The notes: generated by a model from the sequence alone, not told the origin. A stretch of DNA of 64,000 nucleotides from Hymenobacter cellulosivorans (GCF_022919135.1 NZ_CP095049.1:248001-312000), one strand, 5' to 3'; counted from the first letter of the stretch, positions 1 to 8,148 are shown. Program-made: numbers and translations.

Positions 1-1305
1 CCGTTTGAGGTGCGCGAAGCCAGCGGCATGGTACGGCACCGCCAGGAAAATTCCGCCTTCCGCCAGTGGAGTCTGGCCCAGGATGTGCAGCTGCGCACCG
101 GACAGCACAGTGAGTGGCAGGCCGCCGCCTGGCTGACCGATGCTGACCGGCAGATTCAGCCCTCAATGGGCTCGGCCAACACCCACGCCCGGCAGCGCGA
201 CCAAAGCCGCCGCCTGCTGGCCGGCTACCACCACGTAGCGGCGCGTCACGAGACGGGGGTGCGGGTGGCATGGTTTGAAGACGTGCTCAACTACCGCTCC
301 GACGACGTGACCAGCAATTCCCGGGTGCAGACCACCCAGGCGCAGGCGGACCACACCTTTACGTTTCGGCCCAACGCGAGTCTGCGCGTGGGCGCAGAAG
401 CCCAGCACTTCAGCGGGCGGGTAGATGGCTACCAGCAGTCCATTGACGAAAACCGCTACGCCGGCTTTGTCCTGCTGCGCTACGACCCGCGGCCCACGCT
501 GCATCTGACGGCCAACTTGCGCCAAGCCTTGCTGCCGGGCCGACGGGCTCCCCTCACTCCGACTCTGGGCGCGAAGTGGCAATTCTGGCAAACCACCACC
601 CAGATGCTGTCCGTGAAGGCCAACGCCTCGCGCAGTTATCGGGCTCCCACGCTCAACGAGCGGTTCTGGCCCACCGGCGACCCAAACCTGGCACCCGAAT
701 CGGGGCTGGGCTACGAGGGCGGACTGACCCACGAGTGGAAACCCCAGGAAGGCTTGGCCCTACAGAGTGAACTGACCGGCTACCATCAGCTCGTGGATAA
801 CTGGGTGCAGTGGCTGCCCGACCGCCTGGGCCGCTACACACCCAAAAATCTGCGTCAGGTGCGGGCCCAGGGAGTAGAGGCTGGGACACATTTGCGCTGG
901 ACTCACCTGCGCTACCAGCTGCGGGCCGGGGTAGAATACGCCTACACCCAATCGAGGAAAGTGCGCGGCTACAACGACGACCCTGACCCGGTAAACCAGC
1001 AGCTGGCCTACGTACCCCTGCACGCGGCAGCATTCAGCACCGACCACAGCTGGCGGCGCTGGGTACTTTCTACGGTTCTGACCTATACCGGTACCCGCTT
1101 TATCGACGCCACGGGCAGCAACAAGCTGCCGGGCTATACCCTACTCAATGCCACGGTGGGCCACACGGTGCGAGTCACGCCAGCATGGTCGGCTACGGTG
1201 CTGGTGCAGGGCTTCAACCTGACCAACCTAGTGTACCAGAGCTACGAGTACCGCGCCATGCCGCTACGCTCGGGCAGCGTGAGTTTGCGCGTGAACTGGC
1301 ACTAG
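1..1305 (+). CDS. TonB-dependent receptor, C-terminal part (BtuB-like)
   Basis: The reading frame is open from the first base, so the gene starts outside the window; about 434 residues of its C-terminal part are visible. The product is an outer-membrane beta-barrel that imports a ligand using TonB energy. The sequence shows alternating barrel strands, a region typical of vitamin/siderophore receptors (SYRAPTLNERFWPTGDPNL) and a C-terminal strand ending in an aromatic-rich SLRVNWH. The plug and signal peptide are not in the window. A YncE-type propeller lipoprotein follows after 43 bases on the same strand. In Bacteroides this pairing is known for the vitamin B12 receptor BtuB with BtuG, so cobalamin is the most likely ligand, but this is inference from context. 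An iron-siderophore or other small-ligand receptor remains possible. Confidence 0.88.
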   Translation, partial: PFEVREASGMVRHRQENSAFRQWSLAQDVQLRTGQHSEWQAAAWLTDADRQIQPSMGSANTHARQRDQSRRLLAGYHHVAARHETGVRVAWFEDVLNYRSDDVTSNSRVQTTQAQADHTFTFRPNASLRVGAEAQHFSGRVDGYQQSIDENRYAGFVLLRYDPRPTLHLTANLRQALLPGRRAPLTPTLGAKWQFWQTTTQMLSVKANASRSYRAPTLNERFWPTGDPNLAPESGLGYEGGLTHEWKPQEGLALQSELTGYHQLVDNWVQWLPDRLGRYTPKNLRQVRAQGVEAGTHLRWTHLRYQLRAGVEYAYTQSRKVRGYNDDPDPVNQQLAYVPLHAAAFSTDHSWRRWVLSTVLTYTGTRFIDATGSNKLPGYTLLNATVGHTVRVTPAWSATVLVQGFNLTNLVYQSYEYRAMPLRSGSVSLRVNWH

Positions 1306-1348
1306 CTCTTCAAACTGATACTCTTCACTTTTTCACTTTCCCGTATTC

Positions 1349-2449
1349 ATGCTTTCTGCACAACCCTTTTCTACCCTGTTTTCCCGCTTTGCCCTCGTCG
1401 GTGGTCTGGCGCTGGTGTTGGCCAGCTGCTCCGACGATCCGGAAGAGGCCGGGCCCTTGTACAACATCAGCAAGGACGGCAACAACGTCTTTGTGCTGAA
1501 CGAGGGCAAGTTTCAAACCCCCAACGGGGCCGTTTCCTACTTCAGCAAGGGCACCAAGACGGTAGTTGATAAGAGCATTTTCCAGACCGTAAACCAGCGC
1601 GAGCTGGGCGACGTTGTACAGTCGATGCTGGTGGTGGGCAATCAGGGCTACATCGTGGCCAACAACAGCAAGAAGATGGAAGTGGTGAACCTGACCACGT
1701 TTAAGACCATTGCCACCATCAACAATCTGGAGCAGCCCCGCTATGCCGTGGCGGCCGGCACCAACAAAGCCTATATCACCGAGTGGGTGAAGTACGGCAG
1801 CCCGGGCCGGGTATCGGTGCTGGATTTGAATACGAACACGGTGCTCAAGACCATTGCTGTTGGCAAGCAGCCCGAGCAGATCGTGGCCGTGAACGGCAAG
1901 GTGTACGTGGCCAACTCCGGGGAAAACAACCTGAGCGTTATCAACCCAGCTACTGATGCCGTGGAAAGCACCATCACGGTACCCGACGGTCCTAGCAGCC
2001 TCGTGGTCGACAAGACAAATGCCATCTGGGTGCTCGGCGCGGGCTTTACCGTGTACGATTCCAACCCGCCTTACCCCGTGCTGTCGTCTACGCCCGGCAG
2101 CCTGACCAAGATTAACCCGACGACCAACACGGTGCAGTCGAGCCTGGCTTTTGCCAGCAACAACCCCGGCGGCCTGCGCATCGACGGCACGGGCACCCAG
2201 CTTTACTACCGCTACAAGGGCGCTATCTACCGCATGAGCACCTCGGACGTCACGCTGCCGGCTACCCCACTGATCCGGCGCAGCTTCAGCGGCCTCGACA
2301 TTGACCCCAAGGACAACACCATCTACGCGGCCGTTACGCCTTCCTACACCACGTCCGGCAAGTTTATCCGCTACCAGGGTACGGGTTCGGCCACGGCCAT
2401 CGACTCGTTTGAGGTCAACATCGGTCCCAACGGCTTTATCTTCTATTAA
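1349..2449 (+). CDS. Surface lipoprotein, YncE/DUF5074-like beta-propeller (BtuG-like)
   Basis: A 366-residue lipoprotein. Residues 1-26 form a signal peptide with lipobox LASC, so C27 would be lipidated. The next residues are SDDPEE, an acidic stretch like the Bacteroidota signal that sends lipoproteins to the cell surface. The rest consists of about seven repeats of the YncE/quinoprotein propeller type, with repeated phrases such as VVNLTTFKTIATI, VSVLDLNTNTVLKTIAVG and LSVINPATDAVESTITV. It directly follows a TonB receptor, as BtuG follows BtuB in Bacteroides, where BtuG is a very tight surface vitamin B12 binder. The B12 role here is inferred from family and gene order. A strong terminator lies about 40 bases downstream, so the receptor and this gene probably end one transcript. 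Confidence 0.85.
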   Translation: MLSAQPFSTLFSRFALVGGLALVLASCSDDPEEAGPLYNISKDGNNVFVLNEGKFQTPNGAVSYFSKGTKTVVDKSIFQTVNQRELGDVVQSMLVVGNQGYIVANNSKKMEVVNLTTFKTIATINNLEQPRYAVAAGTNKAYITEWVKYGSPGRVSVLDLNTNTVLKTIAVGKQPEQIVAVNGKVYVANSGENNLSVINPATDAVESTITVPDGPSSLVVDKTNAIWVLGAGFTVYDSNPPYPVLSSTPGSLTKINPTTNTVQSSLAFASNNPGGLRIDGTGTQLYYRYKGAIYRMSTSDVTLPATPLIRRSFSGLDIDPKDNTIYAAVTPSYTTSGKFIRYQGTGSATAIDSFEVNIGPNGFIFY

Positions 2450-2490
2450 TCCGTGTGACTTATCCTTAGTGCTTTATTCCTTGTGAATGG

Positions 2491-2525
2491 AAAAGCCCTT
2501 TTGCGACGGAGCAAAAGGGCTTTTT
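2491..2525 (+). terminator. Rho-independent terminator after propeller lipoprotein
   Basis: A perfect 14-bp stem (2491-2504 with 2511-2524) with a 6-base loop and a T run. It ends the receptor/lipoprotein transcript; the A run on the other side means it can also serve the minus-strand gene at 2547-2810. Confidence 0.92.
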
Positions 2526-2546
2526 CTATGAATGCCGATACATTTG

Positions 2547-2810
2547 TTAGTCTTCCAGGCCGTCGTTGTTGCGGTCTTTGGCTTCGCCAGCGTGGTCGTA
2601 CTGATCTTTCCCGGTCACGACTTTCGTGGTATCACCCGCCAAGCCGTTGGTGTTGGACGAACTTCTTTCGCCGGGAGCGGGGTCCTTGGTTTTGTCGGCG
2701 CCCCGCTCTACGTTGGTGTCACCCGAGTCGGTGCCGGTGTTACAGGCCGTAAGAGAAGCCGCGGCCAGGCAGAAGGCCAGCGTGAGGGGACGGAGCAGAA
2801 AGGTTTTCAT
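2547..2810 (-). CDS. Small lipoprotein, unknown function
   Basis: An 87-residue protein starting at MKTFLLRPL. Residues 1-22 are a signal peptide and the lipobox LTAC places the lipidated cysteine at 23. The mature part is short, strongly hydrophilic and probably disordered, rich in D, G, T, K and N (for example GDTTKVVTGKDQYDHAGEAK), and ends in DRNNDGLED, a calcium-loop-like acidic pattern. A longer in-frame start at 2936 exists, but it would place 42 basic residues before the signal peptide, so the ATG at 2810 is preferred. I recognise no family. It stands alone, convergent with the upstream propeller gene and divergent from the membrane protein at 3050. Confidence 0.75.
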   Translation of the reverse strand: MKTFLLRPLTLAFCLAAASLTACNTGTDSGDTNVERGADKTKDPAPGERSSSNTNGLAGDTTKVVTGKDQYDHAGEAKDRNNDGLED

Positions 2811-3025
2811 GGGGTTGGGCTGAAAAGAATGGAGAGCTGAAGTACTACCTACGGCTGACCGCCGCCGTGGTTTTTGCGTAAGGACGCAGGCCCGCCAACA
2901 AACGCTCCCACATAGCCTAGCAACGATATTAACCAAGCCGCTCGGCGGACCCAGTCCAGCTTACCCCGCCAAAGCCAGCAGGCAAACCGAGCGTGCCTTG
3001 AAATGCGTCGAAACCGCTTTCCCGA

Positions 3026-3033
3026 TATATTTG
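3026..3033 (+). promoter_or_regulatory. Bacteroidota -7 element TATATTTG
   Basis: An exact match to TAnnTTTG, 17 bases before the ATG of the membrane protein at 3050. No TTG is found at the ideal -33 distance; the nearest is at 2998-3000. It probably drives the 3050/3406 gene pair. Confidence 0.5.
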
Positions 3034-3049
3034 TTGCCACGCTTAGCTT

Positions 3050-3409
3050 ATGAATCGTTTCGCCGCCCTACCTGCCTTCTCCCCTGCCTTGCTGCGCCGC
3101 GCCGGCGTACTGGCGGGCATAAGTTTTTTCTTGGCCTTGCTGCTGATAACCTACCTTTTCGGGGTATCAGATCATTTCTTTGGTCGACTGTTTGGTGCTT
3201 TTTTCGTATTATTCTGGCTCTTAGCCGTTACGTTCCTGGGCGTTGTGCCTTTCGTGAATTGGGCGGCTACTCGTTGGTTTGGTAAAGAATGGTCGGATGA
3301 GCCCGCGGCTCCCGTGCGGCGCACCCGGCCGGCTTCGGCTTCGGTTGCAGTAAATAATCGGAAACCCACGCGGCCCGTGCCGCGGCAGAACACTCCAAAA
3401 CATCCGTGA
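3050..3409 (+). CDS. Small membrane protein, two predicted TM helices
   Basis: A 119-residue protein with no family I recognise. Two hydrophobic helices are visible at about residues 20-38 (VLAGISFFLALLLITYLFG) and 45-70 (LFGAFFVLFWLLAVTFLGVV). They are followed by a basic, proline-rich cytoplasmic-looking tail (PVRRTRPASAS, RKPTRPVPRQNTPKHP). Its stop overlaps the GTG start of the next gene in a GTGA arrangement, so the two are almost certainly cotranscribed and translationally coupled. An accessory role next to the metal-type AraC regulator can be guessed but not shown. Confidence 0.75.
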   Translation: MNRFAALPAFSPALLRRAGVLAGISFFLALLLITYLFGVSDHFFGRLFGAFFVLFWLLAVTFLGVVPFVNWAATRWFGKEWSDEPAAPVRRTRPASASVAVNNRKPTRPVPRQNTPKHP

Positions 3410-3978
3410 AAACGACGCTCCTCCACATTAAGAACATGGTGTGCCCTCGCTGCATCGACGCAGTGCGCCACCTTCTCGAACAGGCCGGCTACCGCCCGAC
3501 TGAGGTGACTCTCGGCCAGGCCCAGCTCGACCACAGCACGCCCGCCGACCCGGCCGTGCTGGCCCCGATTCTGCACGAAGCTGGCTTTGAGGTGCTCATG
3601 GGCCGCGCCGACCAGCTCACCGAGCAAATCAAGGGGGCGCTGACTGAATACCTGGAACACCTGCGCACGGCCCGCATGCCCCTGACGACTTCGGCCTTCC
3701 TGACCGAGCGGTTTGCGGCCACTTACTCGCACCTGAGCAAGGTGTTTTCGCGCACGGCTAATCTGACGATTGAGAAATACCTGATTCGCCTCAAAATCGA
3801 GCGGGTTAAGGAAATGCTGAGCTACGGCGAAATGACGCTAAGCGAAATTGCCGACCAGATGCGCTATAGCAGCGGCCAGCACCTGAGCAACCAGTTTCGC
3901 CAGGTTACAGGCCGTTCGGTCAGTGAATTCCGCCGGGACCTGATGCCCAAGCGTCTTTCCCTGGACCAGTTGGCGTAA
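3406..3978 (+). CDS. AraC-family regulator with N-terminal HMA-like metal-binding domain
   Basis: A 190-residue protein starting at a GTG that overlaps the stop of the preceding gene. Residues 1-60 resemble a heavy-metal-associated domain with the motif MVCPRC (C13, C16), typical of soft-metal binding as in CopZ-type proteins. Residues about 95-180 hold an AraC double helix-turn-helix, including MTLSEIADQMRYSSGQHLSNQF and VTGRSVSEFRR. Regulators of this composite type are seen in Bacteroidota. Metal sensing (copper or similar) by the CxxC site is inferred from the domain. No transporter or chaperone gene is adjacent in the window, so the target is unknown. Confidence 0.85.
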   Translation: MKTTLLHIKNMVCPRCIDAVRHLLEQAGYRPTEVTLGQAQLDHSTPADPAVLAPILHEAGFEVLMGRADQLTEQIKGALTEYLEHLRTARMPLTTSAFLTERFAATYSHLSKVFSRTANLTIEKYLIRLKIERVKEMLSYGEMTLSEIADQMRYSSGQHLSNQFRQVTGRSVSEFRRDLMPKRLSLDQLA

Positions 3979-4102
3979 GCAGCAACCGGCTTTTCTACCG
4001 TTGGGGCGCCCGAGGACTGGTTCTTGGGTGCCCCAACTGCATTTGGTAGGTTGAATAACTCCCCGGGCCTGAACCAACGGCCGGCGCTACGCTGTTCGGG
4101 CG

Positions 4103-4110
4103 TATCTTTG
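4103..4110 (+). promoter_or_regulatory. Bacteroidota -7 element TATCTTTG
   Basis: An exact TAnnTTTG match, 23 bases before the GTG start of the radical SAM gene. It supports that start; no convincing -33 TTG is visible. Confidence 0.5.
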
Positions 4111-4132
4111 TGGTTGTCTTTGTCGTGCCGCC

Positions 4133-6433
4133 GTGTCTATTGCCTCGCCCCGAATCCTGCTCATTACTCCGCCGCTTACGCAGCTGAACACGCCCTATCC
4201 GGCCACGCCCTACATCAAGGGGTTTCTCGGCGGCCGGGGCTACCAGGTAACCCAGGCCGACCTGGGGTTGGAGCTGGTGCTGAAGCTGTTTTCGGCGGAA
4301 GGACTGCGGCGGGTGTTTGCCGAAATCGAGGCCGGCAGCTTTGAGCTCAGCGACAATGCCCGGCGCATGGTGCGGCTGCAGCGCAGCTATTTGGCGACTA
4401 TTGGGCCGGTCATCCGGTTTTTGCAGAACAAAGACACGACCCTGGCTTCGCGCATCTGCCACAGCCGCTTTCTGCCCGAAGCTGCCCGCTTCGACAACAT
4501 TGCCGACCTGGAAGCGGCTTTCGGCACCCTGGGCCTCAACGACCAGGCCCGCCACCTGGCTACGCTCTACCTCGAAGACCTCGGAGACCTGATTAAGGAA
4601 ACCGTCGGGCCGCAGTTCGGCTTTTCGCGCTACGCCGAGCGCCTGGGCATGTCGGCCACCTCGTTCGACGCCATGCATGAGGCCTTGCAAACCGCGCCCA
4701 ACCTGCTGGACCGGATGTTGCTGGAGCTCATGGACGAGCTGGTGGTCCGCGTTGAGCCCGACGTGGTAGGCTTTTCGGTGCCGTTTCCCGGCAACCTGTA
4801 CGGGGCTTTGCGGCTGGCCGGTCGGGTAAAGGAATTGCGCCCCCAGGCCAAAACCCTGATGGGCGGCGGCTACCCCAACACCGAGCTGCGCCAGATTAAA
4901 GAGCCCCGCTTCTTCGACTACATCGACTTCCTGACTCTGGACGACGGCGAAGGCCCCTGGCTGCGCCTGCTGGAGTATATTAGCTGGCAGTTGTCCGTTG
5001 TTAGTTGTCAGGTTGAAGAACCCGCATACGCCGGGCAAGCAGAGCGTAACCCAGCCCACCAGAACGACCTAACAAGGGACAACCAACAACTGCCAACTAA
5101 AACCCTGCAGCGCACATTCCTGCGCAACGAGGCAGGCGTCGTGGAGTATATCAACCACCCGTACCCCGACGTTCCGCACACCGAAGTCGGCACGCCTGAC
5201 TACAGCGACTTGCCGCTGAGCGAATACCTATCGGTCATTGAGGTGCTCAACCCCATGCACCGGCTCTGGAGCGACGGGCGCTGGAACAAGCTCACCATTG
5301 CCCACGGCTGCTACTGGAAGCGCTGCTCCTTCTGCGACGTAACCCTGGACTACATTTCCCGCTACGAAACCGCCCCGGCCACCCTGCTCGTGGACCGGAT
5401 TGAGCAGATTGTAGCGCAAACTGGCCAGACCGGCTTTCACTTCGTGGATGAGGCCGCCCCGCCCCTGGCCCTGCGCGACCTGGCTGTGGAGCTCCTCAAG
5501 CGGCAGGTGAATATTACGTGGTGGGGCAACATCCGCTTCGAGAAAACCTTCACCCCCGACTTGTGCCGCCTGCTGGCCGCTTCGGGCTGCATTGCCGTGA
5601 GCGGCGGGCTGGAAGTGGCTTCGGACCGGCTCTTGGCCCTGATGGAAAAAGGCGTCACTATTGCCCAAGTAGCGCGGGTTACCGACGGCTTTACCCAGGC
5701 CGGTATCATGGTACATGCTTACCTGATGTACGGTTTCCCAACCCAGACTGCCCAGGAAACCGTGGACGCGCTGGAAGTGGTCCGGCAGCTGTTTGGGGCA
5801 GGTATCGTGCAAAGCGGCTACTGGCACCGCTTCGCCATGACGGCCCACTCCCCCGTGGGAAAAAATCCGGCTAAGTACCAAGTGGTGCCCATCGGGCCCG
5901 AGCCCGGCGACTTCGCCTGGAACGACCTGTGGCACGACGACCCCACCGGCACCGACCACGAGAAATTCGGCCCGGGCCTAGCGAAGGCACTCTACAACTA
6001 CATGCATGGTGTGGCTCTGAATGAGCCCCTGAGTTTCTGGTTCGACTTCAAGACGCCCCACCCGAAAGTGCCCCGCCAGCTGATTCAGCAAGCCCTGCAG
6101 GATTCCGGCAAGCCCGATTTCGCCAAGCAGAACCAACGCTTGTTCTGGCTGGGCAATGCGCCCGAGCTGCGCTACACCGACGCCAAAAAAGGCCAACGCG
6201 CCGTGCTGACGTTCTATGAGCAAGCGGAGGACTTCGAGGTAAAAACCAATGCCGAGCTGGGTCCGTGGCTGCATAAGCTGCTCACCAGCCTAGCCACGGA
6301 TTACGATACTAAGCTCCTGGTAAAAGAAGCTGCGGCCAGCTTCCCGGCCAGCGTAGCCGGCATGAGCTTCGAAGCCTTCTTGGCCTCCTATGCTTGGCAA
6401 CTGCTGCGTGAAAAAGGCTTATTGATTCTGTAG
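4133..6433 (+). CDS. B12-binding-type radical SAM protein with in-frame palindromic insertion
   Basis: A 766-residue protein starting at GTG shortly after a -7 element. The N-terminal 270 residues resemble a cobalamin-binding domain of radical SAM enzymes (PRILLITPPLTQLNTPYPAT; VVGFSVPFPGNLYGALRLA; TLMGGGYPNTELR). The radical SAM domain begins at about residue 385 with HGCYWKRCSFCD, giving C393, C398 and C401, a CX4CX2C spacing instead of the usual CX3CX2C. A TIM-barrel region follows (FHFVDEAAPPL, WWGNIRFEKTF, GLEVASDRLLALMEKG). The substrate is unknown. Residues about 283-323 are encoded by a palindromic repeat inserted without breaking the frame. They separate the two domains and are compositionally odd (many Q, S, N), so activity may or may not survive. 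It is convergent with the following gene with a 4-base gap. Confidence 0.85.
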   Translation: MSIASPRILLITPPLTQLNTPYPATPYIKGFLGGRGYQVTQADLGLELVLKLFSAEGLRRVFAEIEAGSFELSDNARRMVRLQRSYLATIGPVIRFLQNKDTTLASRICHSRFLPEAARFDNIADLEAAFGTLGLNDQARHLATLYLEDLGDLIKETVGPQFGFSRYAERLGMSATSFDAMHEALQTAPNLLDRMLLELMDELVVRVEPDVVGFSVPFPGNLYGALRLAGRVKELRPQAKTLMGGGYPNTELRQIKEPRFFDYIDFLTLDDGEGPWLRLLEYISWQLSVVSCQVEEPAYAGQAERNPAHQNDLTRDNQQLPTKTLQRTFLRNEAGVVEYINHPYPDVPHTEVGTPDYSDLPLSEYLSVIEVLNPMHRLWSDGRWNKLTIAHGCYWKRCSFCDVTLDYISRYETAPATLLVDRIEQIVAQTGQTGFHFVDEAAPPLALRDLAVELLKRQVNITWWGNIRFEKTFTPDLCRLLAASGCIAVSGGLEVASDRLLALMEKGVTIAQVARVTDGFTQAGIMVHAYLMYGFPTQTAQETVDALEVVRQLFGAGIVQSGYWHRFAMTAHSPVGKNPAKYQVVPIGPEPGDFAWNDLWHDDPTGTDHEKFGPGLAKALYNYMHGVALNEPLSFWFDFKTPHPKVPRQLIQQALQDSGKPDFAKQNQRLFWLGNAPELRYTDAKKGQRAVLTFYEQAEDFEVKTNAELGPWLHKLLTSLATDYDTKLLVKEAAASFPASVAGMSFEAFLASYAWQLLREKGLLIL
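4980..5100. repeat. Palindromic repeat element with imperfect inverted ends, inside a CDS
   Basis: A 121-bp segment whose ends (4980-5013 and 5067-5100) are imperfect inverted repeats of 34 bases. Both begin TTAG(C/T)TGGCAGTTGT when read inward, with about eight mismatches in the arm. The centre contains a second short palindrome-like part (CCCGCATACGCCGGG). The repeated GTTG/GTCA wording differs from the codon style of the surrounding gene. It lies between the cobalamin-binding and radical SAM domains and keeps the frame open, encoding an extra linker. It resembles intergenic palindromic repeats or MITE-like elements; no transposase is present. Confidence 0.75.
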
Positions 6434-6437
6434 CCAG

Positions 6438-7553
6438 TTACTGCGCAGGCCCACGCTGGCGCAACCATAGGGTTAGCCCGTCGGTGAAGCCGACGGCGGG
6501 CTGGGGCCAGATCCACTTGCCATCCGAGCCCAGGCGGCCGGGCACGATAAAGTCGGCATTGGCCTGGGCAAACGTGCGGACGGCGGAGCCCTGCCGAGTG
6601 CCAACGGCCGTGCGTAACCGCCGGGCACTGTCTTGGACATTCAGGCTGGTATCGGCCGCAGCGTAGAGGGCCAGCACCGGAATCTTTTGCCGGCTCACTT
6701 GCTGAAATGGCTTGGCCTCATCGGCGGAAGACACGGCTACATTTTCCAGAATGACAAAGCTGGCCGCGGGCTCCAGCAGACCGGTAACCAAGACCAATTC
6801 GGCCGCCCCTGGTCCGCGCAGCCACAGCCCCACCTGGGTTGAATCGATGGCTGGGTGCTTACGAAGGGCCTGAAAGGTGGCCGCCACGCTTCGGATGCTG
6901 GTAGAGTCGCCCTCGGGTACCTTGGCTGTGGGCACTACCACCGCCAGAAAGCCCTGGCGAGCCAGCAGGTCGGCGCGGGCCGCGGCCGCGGCAGCCGAGG
7001 CCTCATCGGCCAGCAGAGCTACGGCTGGGTGCCGGGTTATAGTGTCGACGGGAATGAGCAGGGTGAGTTGCTGGGCAGAGCCGTTGGTGGGCGCCGGGAA
7101 AGCCTTTTCCTGGTAGGCCCGCGCCGCCGCCTGGCCCCGACGCACCCACACAAACTCCGTCTTGATGCTGTCCAGGGTGAAAATACCCCGCAGAAAGTCG
7201 CCCTCCCGGATAGCGTTGATGGCGACTTTGCTGGTTTGCCCAGGCTGCTCAAACATCAGCTGGGGCTCCTTGTAGCGCAGATTGGTAGCAGCAAAGCTCA
7301 GGCCCGGCAGCTCCGGAAAGCTCATATCAGCCTCCAGCTGGCCGGGTGCCGCTTCCCGCAAATCCAGCGCCACGCGCAAATCGGTGCCCTGGTAGCTGAT
7401 AGGTCCTTCGTAATGGCCCGTCGGTAGCGGCAGCGTGGTAGCCTGTCCGCCACCTCCGGAAGAGCAGCCGCCCAACAGCAGGCCCAGCGCCACTACGGGC
7501 AGCAAGACCCCGGCAGAGCAAGCCGGAAAAGAAGGAAGCGGAAGTAGTGGCAC
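6438..7553 (-). CDS. Lipoprotein with alpha/beta-hydrolase-like fold, nucleophile motif degenerate
   Basis: A 371-residue protein with a GTG start 27 bases after a -7 element. The signal peptide runs to residue 29 with lipobox LLGGC (C30). Residues about 43-150 are a beta-rich domain (GHYEGPISYQGTDLRVALDL; GDFLRGIFTLDSIKTEFVW) similar to those preceding secreted alpha/beta hydrolases. Residues 165-371 follow a hydrolase-like pattern (HPAVALLADEAS; ADLLARQGFLAVVV; IPVLALYAAADTSLNV). The place where GxSxGG should occur reads VGLWLRGPGAAELVL, with no serine nucleophile, and no catalytic His is obvious near the C-terminus. It may be a non-catalytic binding protein. Confidence is good for the gene and moderate for the fold. 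Confidence 0.8.
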   Translation of the reverse strand: MPLLPLPSFPACSAGVLLPVVALGLLLGGCSSGGGGQATTLPLPTGHYEGPISYQGTDLRVALDLREAAPGQLEADMSFPELPGLSFAATNLRYKEPQLMFEQPGQTSKVAINAIREGDFLRGIFTLDSIKTEFVWVRRGQAAARAYQEKAFPAPTNGSAQQLTLLIPVDTITRHPAVALLADEASAAAAAARADLLARQGFLAVVVPTAKVPEGDSTSIRSVAATFQALRKHPAIDSTQVGLWLRGPGAAELVLVTGLLEPAASFVILENVAVSSADEAKPFQQVSRQKIPVLALYAAADTSLNVQDSARRLRTAVGTRQGSAVRTFAQANADFIVPGRLGSDGKWIWPQPAVGFTDGLTLWLRQRGPAQ

Positions 7554-7579
7554 AGCGTAAACGGGAGGTTACCGGGGCG

Positions 7580-7587
7580 CAAAGGTA
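7580..7587 (-). promoter_or_regulatory. Bacteroidota -7 element (TACCTTTG on minus strand)
   Basis: Plus strand reads CAAAGGTA, the complement of TACCTTTG. It lies 27 bases before the GTG start of the hydrolase-like lipoprotein and supports that start. Confidence 0.5.
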
Positions 7588-7611
7588 GTAAGCGGCCGGA
7601 ATGTGGAAGGC

Positions 7612-8148
7612 TTACAGCCCCTTGCGCAAAATCAGGTCCGTCTGAATATCCTGCCCCACCCGAAACTCATGCTTGCCGATTTCCTTAAAGCCGAAGCGGC
7701 AGTAAAACTCAATAGCCGACTGATTCCGCTCCCACACGCCCAGTACCACCGTGCGGCACTTGTGCTGCCGGGCTTCCTCAATGGCCCGCCGCATCAGGGC
7801 TGCGCCCAGGCCGGTGCCAATCCAGTCCTGGCGTACGTACAGCCGCTCAATTTCCAGGCGGCCCGTTGCGTCCTTGCCTTCCTCCAGCCCTAGCTCGGAA
7901 CCCAGCCGCAGCTTGGCGTAAGCCACCGGCTCCTGCTGCATGTGGGCCATCAGAAAGGTCGTTTGCGGGTCGTTGAGCTCGGCCAGCTGCTTTTCCTCGC
8001 TGAAGGTAGCAGCCAGGAAAGCCATCATATCCTCGGCGGTGTTATCGGCAGCAAAGGTGTCGTGGAAGGTTTGCCGGCCCAAGTCCGCCAGCTGGGCGGC
8101 TACGGCCGGGGTGCGTTTGGCAACGGTAATTCGAAGCGGAGAAGACAT
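7612..8148 (-). CDS. GNAT-family N-acetyltransferase
   Basis: A 178-residue protein of usual GNAT length. The acetyl-CoA binding motif A is visible as RLEIERLYVRQDWIGTGLGA (the Q/RxxGxG/A part is QDWIGTGLG). The C-terminal strand and helix are clear (RTVVLGVWERNQSAIEFYCR, then GFKEIGKHEFRVG). The N-terminal half (RQTFHDTFAADNTAEDMMAFL) resembles PaiA-type polyamine or generic small-molecule acetyltransferases. The substrate cannot be told from sequence. Its start is 27 bases from the stop of the upstream gene at 8176, so the two may share a transcript. Confidence 0.88.
   Translation of the reverse strand: MSSPLRITVAKRTPAVAAQLADLGRQTFHDTFAADNTAEDMMAFLAATFSEEKQLAELNDPQTTFLMAHMQQEPVAYAKLRLGSELGLEEGKDATGRLEIERLYVRQDWIGTGLGAALMRRAIEEARQHKCRTVVLGVWERNQSAIEFYCRFGFKEIGKHEFRVGQDIQTDLILRKGL

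Noticed and set aside
3995..5059. 354-residue minus-strand frame
   Set aside because: Antisense to the radical SAM gene and crosses the intergenic region; Q/G/V-rich composition without domain.
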